Of a DNA stretch of 64,000 bases, positions 1-13,400 are shown in pieces. The notes under the pieces are model-generated. The model was not told the origin of the DNA. It did no database searches and saw nothing but the letters and a program-made list of their open reading frames with translations. Source of the DNA: Pelecanus crispus (Eukaryota > Chordata > Aves > Pelecaniformes > Pelecanidae); contig NC_134649.1 in NCBI RefSeq assembly GCF_030463565.1, positions 2,267,001 to 2,331,000 on the forward strand, written 5' to 3'. Positions within the stretch are counted from its first letter, which is position 1. Each line of letters opens with the position of its first letter. A program made the translations under genes and the position numbers.

Positions 1-3000
1 AGATATGACGATATCCTCAGATATTTGAGCAGAAGCCTGATACAAGCACTGTACGTTGCAAATGCTGGAATTCAGGATCTTTCTGATATGGGTTTTATAA
101 AAGCTTATTATACATCACCTTGCTGGATGAGCAATTCAAATGTAAAACTACAGTTCAACCTTCTCCTGTATAAAGACAGTTATACTGATCCCCCAGCTAA
201 ACCACCTATTTTAAAAAAAAAAATCACTACAGACATTTTTGGAATGCACATGCATACTTGAAATTATTTTAATGAGAGTAAATTCTGGGCTGCATGCATT
301 TGCTATTCCAAAAAGATCTCCCTGCATTGCCTGATCATTGTAAGTAATAAACGTCTGGGTGAATCCCATTTTTAAAAGATGTTTTCCTAGGAATTTGTTA
401 CCAAATCATTAACTTGCTTCTAATTAACTGTTTCCATTTGATGGGTTACCAAGTTAAACATTTCACATGAGTTGGCGTGGCTGCTTAAAGACTTTCTGTC
501 ATTTTTGTGCGTTAAAAGGCACCAAAAAACCCCTAATGATATGCCTGGTCTGCTATCACTGATGTGATTAGAGATCACGTAAGCACATCTAAGAGAGCTT
601 CAAATTAGCTGTTTCAAGTACCACGAGCACCATGGTGAGAGCCACGCAGACCTCGCCGTAAGCTAACTATCTGTATTTACCCAACTTCGGAAACGGCTTT
701 TAAAATTCAGCGGGGACACGTGCCCTTCAGTTACTAAGCCATGTTTAAGCATCCCCTTTCATAGGATGTCAGTGAAGATAAGAGGAACTTTGCCCCTGGC
801 TTCAGCTGGAACACGTAAGTGATGGTAACAAGCTGAAATGCCCTAAAGAGTCAATATTCAGCATGTCTTACAAACAGAAAATGGAATATTTAATTGATTT
901 AAAATAATACGTTTTAAGGACAGAAATTATCAACGCCAAAATTTGTGCTCTTTCCTTTCACTACCTGAATAAAAAGCATGCTTGTGTCTCACAGGGAACA
1001 CTTTTCCTCTATGCATTTCTTCCAGTGAGGTCAAAATCTCCGAGTTCTGAGAAAATTCAAAATACCTCAAAGCAGAAGTTGACTCTACATTACTACCTGT
1101 TTGTTTGTAGTTAAACCTGGGCCAGATATCTTAAGAGGGTATGAAACGGCCCATTCAAGTATCAAGGTTTACGATGCAAATGAAAATTCATTTTACTACC
1201 GAAAGCTATCTTTCTTACTGCAACAATCAGAAAATGCAAATAAAGGGGGGGAAAAAAAGACACTTCATAAGGAACAACAATTCACAAATGGGTTGTAAAA
1301 TATGTAAAGAATCTGTACTGGATTCCTTGCTCTAAACGTAACTTCTCTCAGACTGCAGTACTCATTAATTTAAAGCACATCCTGTGTTTAAGGAGTTGTG
1401 CTCTCCGAAGGTGGAGGACTTTAATTCTCCAGTCTTTGAGGTAACAACAAACGCCTCTTTCCTCTATTCCCAGCGATGTTCTTATAAACAAAACTCTTTA
1501 GAGAAATCAAATGCATCCACAGAGCTATGAACTTACTTGTATCTTTGCTTCTTGGGGGGGAAAAAAGCAGAATTTTTTGGTAGTTACACAAGTTATAAGC
1601 AACAAATTGAGCAGAACCAGAGACATAAAGCGTATTCTCTTTTCTCCTCCTTTTTGCTAACTGGTGAAAGGACAGCATTTTCTTCCCGCCATTCCCTAAA
1701 AGCCAGCGACAGGCGCAGCCGTACTGTGATGCTGCACCGCTTGCACCCGCTGGAGCCCAGCACCAGTTCTTGTCTCTAGGCACAAAGAGCAACCAGAAAC
1801 CCAGGGTGAAACAGCAAGGCTGGGGTGGAACAAGTATCTGCCAGCAACCGATAGAGAGATAAAGGGTGATTTACTGGCTCAAATAAAGATGCCAAAAACA
1901 TGTGGTGATTTATTTATTTTACTGGGAAAACTGGATTCTCAATCATAAAATGATAACATAATAACAATGAACTTGCCAGTATGGACTGGAATATTAAACC
2001 TGCAAAACCAAGTTTGATCGGATGCCAATACTACCAGAATTAATGAAAAAGCAAAACAGACTTCAATTACGGATCAGCAAACAAAACATCCCTTGCTTAT
2101 ACCCGCTGTTTTTGAAAGAAATCAACGTCTATCTCTTGTAAATCATTAAAACCAAAATGCTCAATTAATCCTTATTTTATATGTAGAGGCCTGACAGAGG
2201 CAAAGTCCTATAGCCATACCTTTGCTTTACGAATCGAAGCAATAATGGTTTCAGAAAGCAGTCACACTCTATGAGCAGACAATTGAAGAGATTTAGTAAA
2301 TCCCACTTTATAGAGCAGAGACTAATCGGAAAACACAAGCCAGTCAAATGTTTCTTATGAACTGTTGACACTATATCAATGCTGAATCAATTGGTGGCAT
2401 TTACTCTGAGTGACAGAAAAGAAATAAATATTTATATCGCATCACCTATATCAATGAACCTAGGCAGAAAGCTATTTCTAACCTGTCAATATTTGATTAT
2501 CTTGAAGAATCATGTCCCCTTCTTTTAATGATTAATATGAATTCCTTATTAAACCTAAATGGAAACTACTAGAGGAATATCATTATGAACGCCTGAAAGC
2601 ATAAACTGCCAAAAAATAATACAAAATAATAACCCAACACATATTTAAGTAATGATAAGTGTGACTTAATCCCCCCAAAGGAGGCAAAGTTAAAGTTACA
2701 ACTAGAAACCTATTTCCAGTTACGGATCTGTGACCAAATTTTGCAGAACACAATGCAGCATAACAAAAAGCTTTTTCTCTCGACAGAAAGCAGTGTAACT
2801 CCTATCAGAGCAGTGTCACTAAAAGGTAGTATTAAAACTTATTATTTTCTTTTTTTTAATGGGTTTAAGTAACATTTTTTTAATATCATAGTAAGAGTTT
2901 TGGTTCCTTTGTATCTTTCCAAAATTCTACTACGCAGGAAAGAAGTCTGTAACAACGTATGGCAGGGCACACAAAATACTCATTTCTATTACTTAGAACA

Positions 3001-4480
3001 AATAGAATGCCAAATACAGCTTATGGACTCCATCACAAAAAGATGTGATTTACAAAGATTTACTCACATTCGGTAATTCTGCTTTAAAAAAAAAAAATTA
3101 GCAATATTGGAGTAATTATCAGCTTCATTTTAAAAGTTCAGATGCATGCTGCTGGTACTTACACAATTTGAAGTTATCCAGAGAAATATATTGCTTAGCT
3201 ACAATTTTGAAACATTACCCAATCTACCTGGTAGGAACCTGTGAATATTAAACTGCGTCTGCACGTAAGGAACGCTGACAAGCTTAAAAATACATTTCCA
3301 AGCTGTATTCAAAGGATTCGGTGCCAAGCAGGCAAGGCTGCGATACCGGGCTGTTCGACTCACATTTTAGAGGGGCACCCTCATCTATTAGACCACAATG
3401 TTACAGGTGATACTGAAGGACAAGCATGAAGACCTGCCTTTATCTTCTTGACACGCTCAACTACAACTACTTGATTCATGAAATGCCAATGAGGCTTGGA
3501 GAGGTCATTGTGTGAAGGCACTGAATACGCATCTGAGATAATTAAGATTTCAGCCTTCGAAACATGGAGGGGAAGTGAACAGCAGTTAAGAAAATCAATA
3601 AGAGTCTTTTATTTGCAGTGACACAGATGTCTCAGTCAATAGAGCCTAATAGGCAAGCTTGATCGCAATGGACAGGTGCCTGCCTCCAAGGCTATCAAAG
3701 GGCTTTCACTATGACAAACATTAAAACATATTTATGTTGCTGCTGAGGAATCCGAGATTCTTTTAAGGTAGTTTAATGTAACGGTGTATATTTAATGGCA
3801 TTATGCTACCGCAAGCCTGCCCACATGTTCAGCTCAAAATGGGTTTCAGCTCAAAAACGATTGCTCCGTTTGTCCAGGACATTCATTTGCCCATCAATTG
3901 TTATATTAAACCTTTCACTTCTGGGTGCCAGAATCTGAATGCCTGGAGCAGGAAGAGAAAGTAACGAGACAGCTTTCCACAACTTTGGGGGTTTTGTTTT
4001 GGCTTCATTTTGTTCGTTTGTTTTTGTTAAAGAAGCTACAACATAAGGTGATTCCAAATATTACAGAGCCCTTCCTTGCAAGAACCTGCTAAATATTTAA
4101 GTATCTACTGCCCTAAAAAATACGAAGGTCACTCTAACTCAGCAGTTGACTTAGTTATTCAAAATTGATTAACTTTCTTCCCTGAAATTGTGGCAGCAGC
4201 GCAACATGTGTGAGGTACTTCAATCTATCTGGAGCTAAATCTGATTAGCACATTTTGAGAAATGGGAAGCAAATTGCTATGCCAATCAAAGTAAATCAGG
4301 ACACATAACTCATTCATATCATGAAGGTTTTCATGGTCCCTCCAGTTCTGTATTAAAAGAACACATTACAGCGAAATGAGCAGTAAGCATCTCTCCACCT
4401 ATTTCTGGTATGCCAGTCACTGCAGTTATTAGGCAGTAACGAGATGTGCATGTAGCCAAGACTCAATTCAGCGCACCTAC
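1..4480 (-). other. MAP2K5 intron 7 (partial)
   Basis: AT-rich intronic DNA between exon 7 and the left edge. I looked for the first kinase-domain exon on the minus strand and saw none. Short A-rich runs are present (about 220-230, 3085-3098). The stretch 400-620 is rich in TAAT-type words and could be conserved non-coding sequence, but nothing in it proves a function. Confidence 0.6.
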
Positions 4481-7400
4481 CTGGCCATTTGCAAGTATTT
4501 TCTTCAGCTCTGCAGAAGACTGTTTTAAGCTGGGGGAAAAAAAAAAAAAAAGGCAATTCTTTTTAATGACTGCCATTTCACCCCATAAAATGAAGTGAAA
4601 CCATAAGAAACAACAAGCCATCAGGTTAAGTTCATGGTTACATATTCTGAATAGATTTGACTTTAGCAATGCTGACTGATGCTCAGTATAGCTACTCCTC
4701 AAACCGCAGACAGCAGAAATGGAGAAGCAATGAACGCTGAAGAAAATCGATGTATTTTTCACCTTTACAAACTAGCTTTTTTAGATACCTGACTGTCCTA
4801 CCCTTTGAGATACAACCTATTGCTTGCCAGTTCAAAGAAAAAAAAGAAAAAAAAAAGATACCCTCACACCCCAGGTATTTCAAAAAACAGCAGGAAAATA
4901 AGATTCACATCTGGTTTAGAGGTGCCTTATCTTGTTTTAAAACCCTTTAAGGCATTATCCCTCAATAACTTCTACAAATCTGCAGCAGAAGGGTGTGCCG
5001 TCGATGATGCCTCACCACCTCAGCTGACCACAGACCGGAGCGCGGTGAGCGGGCGAGTACAACTCCGGATTCCGGCATCTCCGGGACATGCCTAAACACT
5101 GAGGGGCGTCAGTCCAGATTACCATGTGCATCCATTCCAGGTCAACCTGCTGCTGCCATCCCTGGGCTTTTTCAGGAGAAACTACTCCTGTGTCAGTAGT
5201 CTTACATTAGGCAAAATGACCCATATTATTTTTTTTCTAGTAAGAGAACTTTAACAAACCACAACTATCAGCTTGGGTGTGTTTTGTAGGTAAAAGTATT
5301 AATGGCTTCAAACTACTTCCACCCACTTGCAAAATACTGCTTCACCTCCTTTCCTGACAAACTCTGTTCCTTGTACCTTCAATACAACAAACTGCCTGGA
5401 TAGAAGTAGGTCTGCAAAACTTAATCTCAAAGAGACATTCTGCTCTTATTACTGAAGTTAAAAAAAAAAAGTACAAAATAATATATTCTTGAAAGGCATG
5501 TGCACGTGTCTTGATCACAGATCATTATTAACAAGAACAGTGAAAACACAGATTTCATATTTGGTGGCTTTGTTCTTTAATAGGCCTCTTGTTCCCACGA
5601 CTACTTTAAAGAAAAATTAAGTTTTCCAAGGAAACATAAGTTGATCTTGTCATCTTTCATGACTAACAATTTGTGAACATGAAACAAAGAGAGACTTTCA
5701 ATTACTTCAAAAACAAAACTCATAGTGCAGAAGGTTTTGGAAAAGGAATGGCAATTAACCACCAAATAAGGTGACAAGAATCTTCTAGAAGCCTCCTTTT
5801 CAACGCACTTTAAGAACAAGCTCAAAGTACGGGAAGTACTGAAAGCCAAAGCACAACAGCGACAGAAAGCAGCTTTATTTAGTTCAGCGGTACGATAGAT
5901 TGGGAGGAGGACTGCAGTTCATAAAGACATTCAGATTTATTTTCTTTAAAGAGTCTTGGACAGGATCTTCACCATTGCAATACGCAGCAAATGTTCCCCA
6001 AGGGATGGGGGCAAATGTTGCCAGAGGAGATGGACACAGGGTATCGGCTTTCTATTTTTATCTCTACAATTAGCAAAGCCACTAAAGGCAGCATCGAAAT
6101 TGGTTTTAGGGGTACTTGAATGGGGCTACCCACTGTAGCACAACTCCAGCACTGCTGCCAACCACGTGTGGTGGCACCCTCCTTGTCAACGGGCAACCAC
6201 GTCACATTGCACCCATCATGCAAAGACAAGGTTGGGGGACAGTCCCACCACTGCAGCACTTCGCGGTGTCTGCCAGAACGGGCAGCGCCGCTTCACCAAC
6301 CGAACATCCTTAATGCAATATGATTGCGTCTTTGATCATGTTCATGTCTGTCAATTTTTTTTTTTCAAAATGCTCTCAGAGAGAAAAGGGAGCAGCACGC
6401 TGATGCACGGATAAATGTAATATTATATGCTTATTAGAATAATAGAATAATTTAGGTTGAAAGGGACCTCCAGAGATTTCTACTCCCACATTTCAAATAT
6501 GCTCTTATATGAAGAGGATGGAGCCAGCCTTTTCTTATTTCCTTTAAAGAATACACAAGGCTTTTTGTGGGGTGGTTTTTTGTTTAACATCAGTATTGAG
6601 CACAACACCTTCCTGTAACAGTTCATGCAATAAAAGGGAGTTTATGCTCCAGTATTTGAAAACATATGCCTAGGGAAAAAAGAGAAAGAGTTTTCTTGCG
6701 TTTTAAGATCTTAATACGGGTTTTGAAATTTGGACTGAAATCTAAAAAGAAAAATAAGGGAAATGGCCTCCACAACTTTGCTGAAACTGTATGAAACAGG
6801 GCACCTAAGCTGTTCAGATTTTTCAAGTATCTTATCCCACAATAATAAACCTACTGAATTGGGTATCAAATGTTAAAATCAAAGAATCCTGGAATGAGAT
6901 AAGCAACAAAGACCTGAACATACAGACCTTGCCATAGACAGTGATTATTAGATCAACTAAAACAAATTAGCTCACCCATAAACAGTATTTCAATGCTTTA
7001 TAAAGGACAAAGCCATCTGAAATAGCCAGCAAAGACTTATTTCTTTCAGCAGAAAATAATTCTCCTGAAGAACCAGCAGTACGAGTCTAACAAGATCCAT
7101 GAATCAAGGTAATTTCGTCTTCTCCACTTCACTCCTGCGTGCCCAGTAGTCATATTGAAAAAAAGTTATTCAACATCAGGCTTACCGTTGGTAACTACCG
7201 CACACACGGTTCCATTTTGTTTTAATAAAAGAAAAGAAAACAAAACATAATGCTCCCGTTCTTGACTCTTACCTATTGCTTGGAAGGGAATCCGAGACTG
7301 CCGAACTGCTATTATTAGCAGACCCTGCTCGTGTATTTACCTGCAGGCAGGGAAAGAATCTTTATCAGTCGTTTGTGTTCAGAGGACACTATTCTAATTA

Positions 7401-10400
7401 ACCTGTAATTTGCCATGAATTTCTCATTTCACTACGAAGGTTAATTAGCTTGTTGCTAGGCATGCCGATGGTTGAGGTCTCGCCTGTATGTAGGTTAGCA
7501 GGCTATATAATTCATGGACTACAATACACTATCTTTACATCTTAAACGCTTAGTTAAATAATACAGAAAAAGAGATGATGTGTCCACCATTTGTTCTAAT
7601 TTTAAAAGCTAAACAGTCATTTAATGTATTTGTAGTCTTCTGCATTTCAAAATGGGTATGATTACAGAAGCAATAAGCATACCTGAATGAATCAAACAAC
7701 CTTCCACACTTAGATAAATTACTAAAATCAAATTAATACGGTGGGGTTTTTTTTAAACTCTTTGAAGTAGTAGCAGACATTAGTTGATAAACTGAATATT
7801 AAAATTTAGGAACCTTATTAACAGAGGTTAAAAACAAAAAGAAAGGCAATTCCATTTTTAATAAAACTGTATATATAGATATCGCAGCCAACACCCAGCA
7901 GATGAATCCTTCTCCCACCCTCACACACACACACAAAAAAAATTTAAAAAAAAAAAATCTGCTTGTCAGAGCTCAAGAAAGTGCAGTTTTATTTGACATT
8001 TCAATAAGTGGAACACAGCATTACAAATCCATCTAACTTTACTGAAACAATTATTGAAATTCGTACCTTCAGGCCATGTATGTTCCGTTTCCCAGGAGGC
8101 TTGCAGGCTGAAACAGTAATTGACTAAATTGTAGAACACATCAGGGCCATTTACAAATTTGCTCAAAATGAATCTTTTAAAAAGAAATGAGGGTGACACC
8201 AAAATTAGCAGAGAGAAATGATTGAAAAGTGCCTCACAAGACCCAGAGTGGGAATTATGAACCAGGATTTTTAACTTGCAGGAGTGAGCATTTATAAATG
8301 CTAAGAGCTTTCTGACACCATGTAATATAAATTCTAATTTCTGCTTAAAACACATCAAAATCAAGAGAACTCTTGGCTTAAATTATCAGATTCTTTTTTG
8401 TAATTCAAATTAAAATCAGTATCTTATGTCACTATATTTTCACATGCTGTATCTTTTCTGGCATTTAACAGAAATATTTGCAAGATGTATTTTAAAGGAA
8501 TCAGTGGCCACACGTCACGAATTAGTCAGATTGTCAAACGCAGACAGTTTGTTTTAAATGTGGAAAAAACACATCAGGGGCACCAGCATGAGTCTCAGGA
8601 AACCAAATACTGGATAAATGCAATACAAAATGCCACATTTTGGACACAGATGTACAAACGTGGCGTCTTATTATGATATCTAGGTTTACAAAGGGAGGTG
8701 CTGCTTGAGGAGAAAGTATTTTCCTAAAGTCTCTCGAACTATATATTGCCTCGTTCTTCCGTTCGGTGGATGTGCTTTTGTCAAATGTTAAAGCCACAAA
8801 GGCTTCTAGCTACATGTTACAGACAGTTCCCATTTTAAGACTACAGTGCCCTACAAATTGTATGTTAAAGGGCCTGTCACTTTTGATTGATTGTCTGAGG
8901 AGGGATGAATTTGATTTTTCTCTTTCTCTGATGCACATACATTTCACTTCAATTTTTGACAGCAGGAAACAGAACTATTTATTAGTCAGAAGGACACAGA
9001 TGATAGTTATTAAACACATCAGTTAGGGCCAGGCCATGTGCCTTTAAATTACATTAGAATGTGCATCTTAAAGAGGAAAAATATTATGATACTCCGGGCA
9101 TTAAAAAAAACCCAGAAAACAATAAACTATTCTAAAATACATCTAAGCATATTATATTTTTCCAATAGATTAAAATCAACATTTTGAACAAGATATTAAA
9201 AGAATAATATTTTTTATGATATATATTTGAATGGTATATTCACCTTGCATTCCACAGATGGGATTTATATATAATATAGACAGGATATATATACGTATGC
9301 ATATGCACACACTCTCTTATTTATATATATGCATACAGAGGTTTATTTTCACCATAAAAAAAAGAACTCTGGCTCCTACCACCTAGACAGCAACAATACT
9401 TTTTTTTTTTTTTTTTTAGATAGACAAAATACCATTTTTTTCCCCTTAAAGATCTTTAAATTATCCAATGGATACAGGACAGCCAAGGTAACACAGGATG
9501 GCACACAGGCATTTACTCCTGGCAGGCTTTATGGAAAACAGGAGTTTTCAGAAGCTGACTGGAGACAGCAACTGGGAGGCTTCCTCAGAAGTAAGAGAGG
9601 CAGAAAGGGAAAAGGACTCAAAGGAAGATTAGGCTTGCAAAGGAAGCTCTTAAAAAGGGAGAACCTTTAAATTACAGGCAGAAAAGCTGCACGTTACTGA
9701 CGGGTCTTTAAGCTGCAGTACGCAGAGACAGGGCCAAAAGGGCATGAAAGGAAAGTGCTTGCGCTAACAAAATTTGGGTCGTTCATTGGAGAGGCAGGAC
9801 TAGAACTTTAAATGCCAGAAGACAGAAAAACAACGCAGGAAAGTGCATGTTGTTCGATATTGCAGAAGAGCAGCAGCAGAACTTAAAGGCAGTCGGGGTA
9901 TGAGGGGAGCGCAGGGAAGCTTTAAAGCTGGAGCCTAGGAAGAATCGGTGTTTTAAGAAGGCGGTTTGGAAAGAAGCAACAGCAACTCGGCTCCGAAGCA
10001 ATTCGGAGTAAGGGGCAAGCCACCTACGAGGAAACACCCAGCAGACACGTGTGCAGTTGAGCCAATGGTGAAAATATGGAGATAATACATGGGGATCGTA
10101 TCCTCAGCAGCATGGAGGCGAATTCTGAATCTGTACGGACAAAGATTATCCTTGGATGCAAAGGAAACAGAAAAAGGGGAAAGCAGCAGGAGCAGGAATC
10201 TGCTTGGCTGGTTCTTCAGCAATGACCCGGAAGGAGACTCTAAAAGAAGGTTAAGCCTGATTTGCAACCTCAAAATATCCCTTTAAACACTCAGGCACGC
10301 CAGCTCCTGAGCACCTCCTGCCACCACTTCCTCCAACTGTGTGCTTAAGGGGAAATATATCTAATTGCCTTCTAGATTTCCAAGAAGGGTTTCCCACTAT

Positions 10401-13400
10401 CAGGATCATCCACTGTATCAGTTTCTCCAAGCCACCTGAAAGCCTGGCATTTTCTTTCTTGCAAGGGGCAGTCAGTGTGTTTAGACAGAGCGTACGTCAG
10501 TAATTAAATGGCTTTCTGCAGGCAGCGGTTCAGGAGAAAGGCCGAGACCCTCGCAGCTCAGCCCGGGAAGAGGCAAGGCGGCAGCGCGCAGCTCCCCGCT
10601 CCACGGCCGTCCTTGCACGCGTCTCACGAGAACGCATCCCGACCGCTGACTGCAGCCCTGCGGCTCGAGTATCGGCCAGCCCCCACTCTCAACCCGATCC
10701 TGTTAGGCTGAGCCATAAAAAAGAAATAACCTCCACATTCCCCCGCTCCATATTCCCCCGGAATTCAAGTCTCTTTTCCGTAGCAGCGTACGAAACTACC
10801 AGGAAACCCAGCCTCCTTTTGAGACCTTATTAGCACGTGTTTGAGAAGGCTGTTGGTTAATTGCCCAATTCAAACTTCAGAGAGTTGTAAGTAATGGAAG
10901 GCTAGAATGTTTAATTGGGAAACTCATAGTATGATTATTTGTATAATATCAGTTAAGTGAGAAGAGTTTAATTTTTAATTATTTCAATTAATTTATTGCT
11001 GGGAGATTTACTTGGAGAATTTAAACCTTATCGTTTCATCAATTAAAAACCAGAGATTCAAAGACTGGATAGCGAGAGCATCTGAATGAATCAGCAGAAT
11101 TATGTAACGTATTAGTCTTTTTTTTAACCACTATTTGAGTTCAGAGAGAGCAGTGCATTCCCCAAAACCTAACTGCCTACAGATTTTTGGTCAGGATGCG
11201 GATGACCTATTTTTTAATTGCCTCAGCCCACATAATTGATTACATCTTCCCTGTTCAGGAGAACTATTAAACTACTCGCGATCATTTTGATACCACTAAG
11301 TGCCCAAATCTCAACTAAAATATACCACGTATAGAACTTACATGCATTGAAAGCTTTTAACAAAACCCAATTTTCGTAAGTATCCAAAACCTAAGTTATT
11401 CATCTGCTTTGGTTTGAATACATGCAGAACCATCACCAATGAGTTTTTTAAATGTACTTAAGTATGTACTATGCAAACTGAATCTTGTTAGTCTAATTTA
11501 CTCCAGTAAATTAGCTATTTTATATGCAATAAATGTAGTTTTCACTACACTCCTCACAATAATGAATTCTTCTATCCAAATTAAGAGGTAAACATCACGT
11601 TATGTGCATTTAAACCTCCCAAAAACATAACTGTTGATGAAACAGTTCACTGATATCATCATTGTTGATTAGAATTTGTTAAGCATTACCTCTTGGATAT
11701 ATCTGTAGAGGCTCTATTAACTGTCCATTTACTTGCTGTTCCATTACAGTGGAGTAATACTGCAAAGAGATTAAAGAAAAAGATTACTCAGTAATGTATG
11801 AATAGTAGTAAGAGCACTTACGGATTGTTTAATTCAGTGTATTTTTTTTTTAAATTGCCATGGTACATATCAGCCTTTAGAATGTTTTCTTACCATTTGC
11901 AATGTTCACACAACCAAGTGGCAGGGAGGAACAGGAGCAAGGGGCGTACTGACTCCAGCACAGGGATCTGTTACTGGCTCAGCTAAGCAAGTTTCAGGCC
12001 CACCTGAAAACTGGGAACGCTTTAGAAGACTGAGCAAAATGAAGCATTTACAGCAAACGCAGCAGTTGCCGCACCTGGAGAAGCCAGGAAAACCAGTCAA
12101 ATGTGGAAACAAAGAAACGCTGTAAATATAGTCCAAAACTGTGCAATTAGGAGAACTCCAAGGGAAAAAAAAATTTGGAAAGTATCCAAGAATTTGCAGT
12201 GATGAAGCACCGTCAGGGCAGTTGGGGCCACATCCCACATAAGCGGAGATGTCGTGCATTCTCTTAGAATACAAATTTGATGCACAGCAGGGTATGCAAA
12301 CCAGCGTTACTGGGAAGCCACTGCAGATGTACGGAGACCTTGGGCTCTACAGGGACTGCTAGGAGCGATCTGCGGGGGGAAGGTTAGTGACAAAGAAAGG
12401 CTAAGAATGGACAAAAAGGGATGCAAAAGTATCTGAGAACATCAAGACCCAGGAAGACAGAAAATATCTGATGTGGTATGAGGAAGCCTGAGAGGTGGCA
12501 CGAGGATGAAGAGCAGCATTAACTGAAGAAATAAACATTTGGATTAAATAAATCAAAATCTTTATTAGCCTTTCATAACTGACCCTCATTCCTGAGGAGG
12601 GATGAATGCTCACCAGACAGGACATTTAGCATGTCCAGACAATCCTGGGGCAGGAGACAGACCTTGCTACGAGTTTACTGTCTATAACCCACAATCTCTC
12701 ATCACGATGTGTTAAATATTGAAAGCACATCACAAAGCACGTTTCTTTTGCAATTGCCGAACATCTTTGAAGCAAACACGCTGGCTGTGGGCCAGATCTT
12801 CATGGCATAAATCAGTGTAGCTCCACTGACTTTCATGCTAATTCTCACCAGCCGAGTGTGGTCTAAGACTTCAGCATGTCACTGTTACCAGTGTTTTGTG
12901 ATACTATTACTCAAACTGGCAAGAAGGGATGTCAAGAAGAAAAAAAAAAATTCTAAGTCTCTACGGAATCAAACACATGTATTTCACTCACACCAATGGT
13001 TTCCCATAACGCAAGCATTTTTTACTTATGCAACTTAAAAAAGACAAAAGTTTAACTACCTAATGTTACAAAACATTCTTCTTTCCTCTTACAATGAGAT
13101 TAAACACGTGAACAATAGTAAGCAAATGTTAGATGGACATCAAAGTCAACACCCATGCAGAAGTCTTCCAGTGCTTTCATTTTTCACATTCACATCAATA
13201 ATTTTTTTTTAAAAAAAACTGTTACGAAATTGCTGAGGGTTTAAGGATCTGCCCAGCCCCACCTCCTGTGTGTACACCTAGTACAATGCCTGCTGCTAAA
13301 AGCATCTCCCTCATTAAAACCCCACCACAAGATTTTTGAGTGGGGCATCTCATTCATATTAGCGCACAAACATGTAAATCCACGCCTTAAATAACCACGA

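Noticed and set aside
1-4480. First kinase-domain exon of MAP2K5 within the left edge
   Set aside because: A search for the glycine-loop region that follows LANGQ in MEK5 gave no match on the minus strand, so it must lie outside the window.
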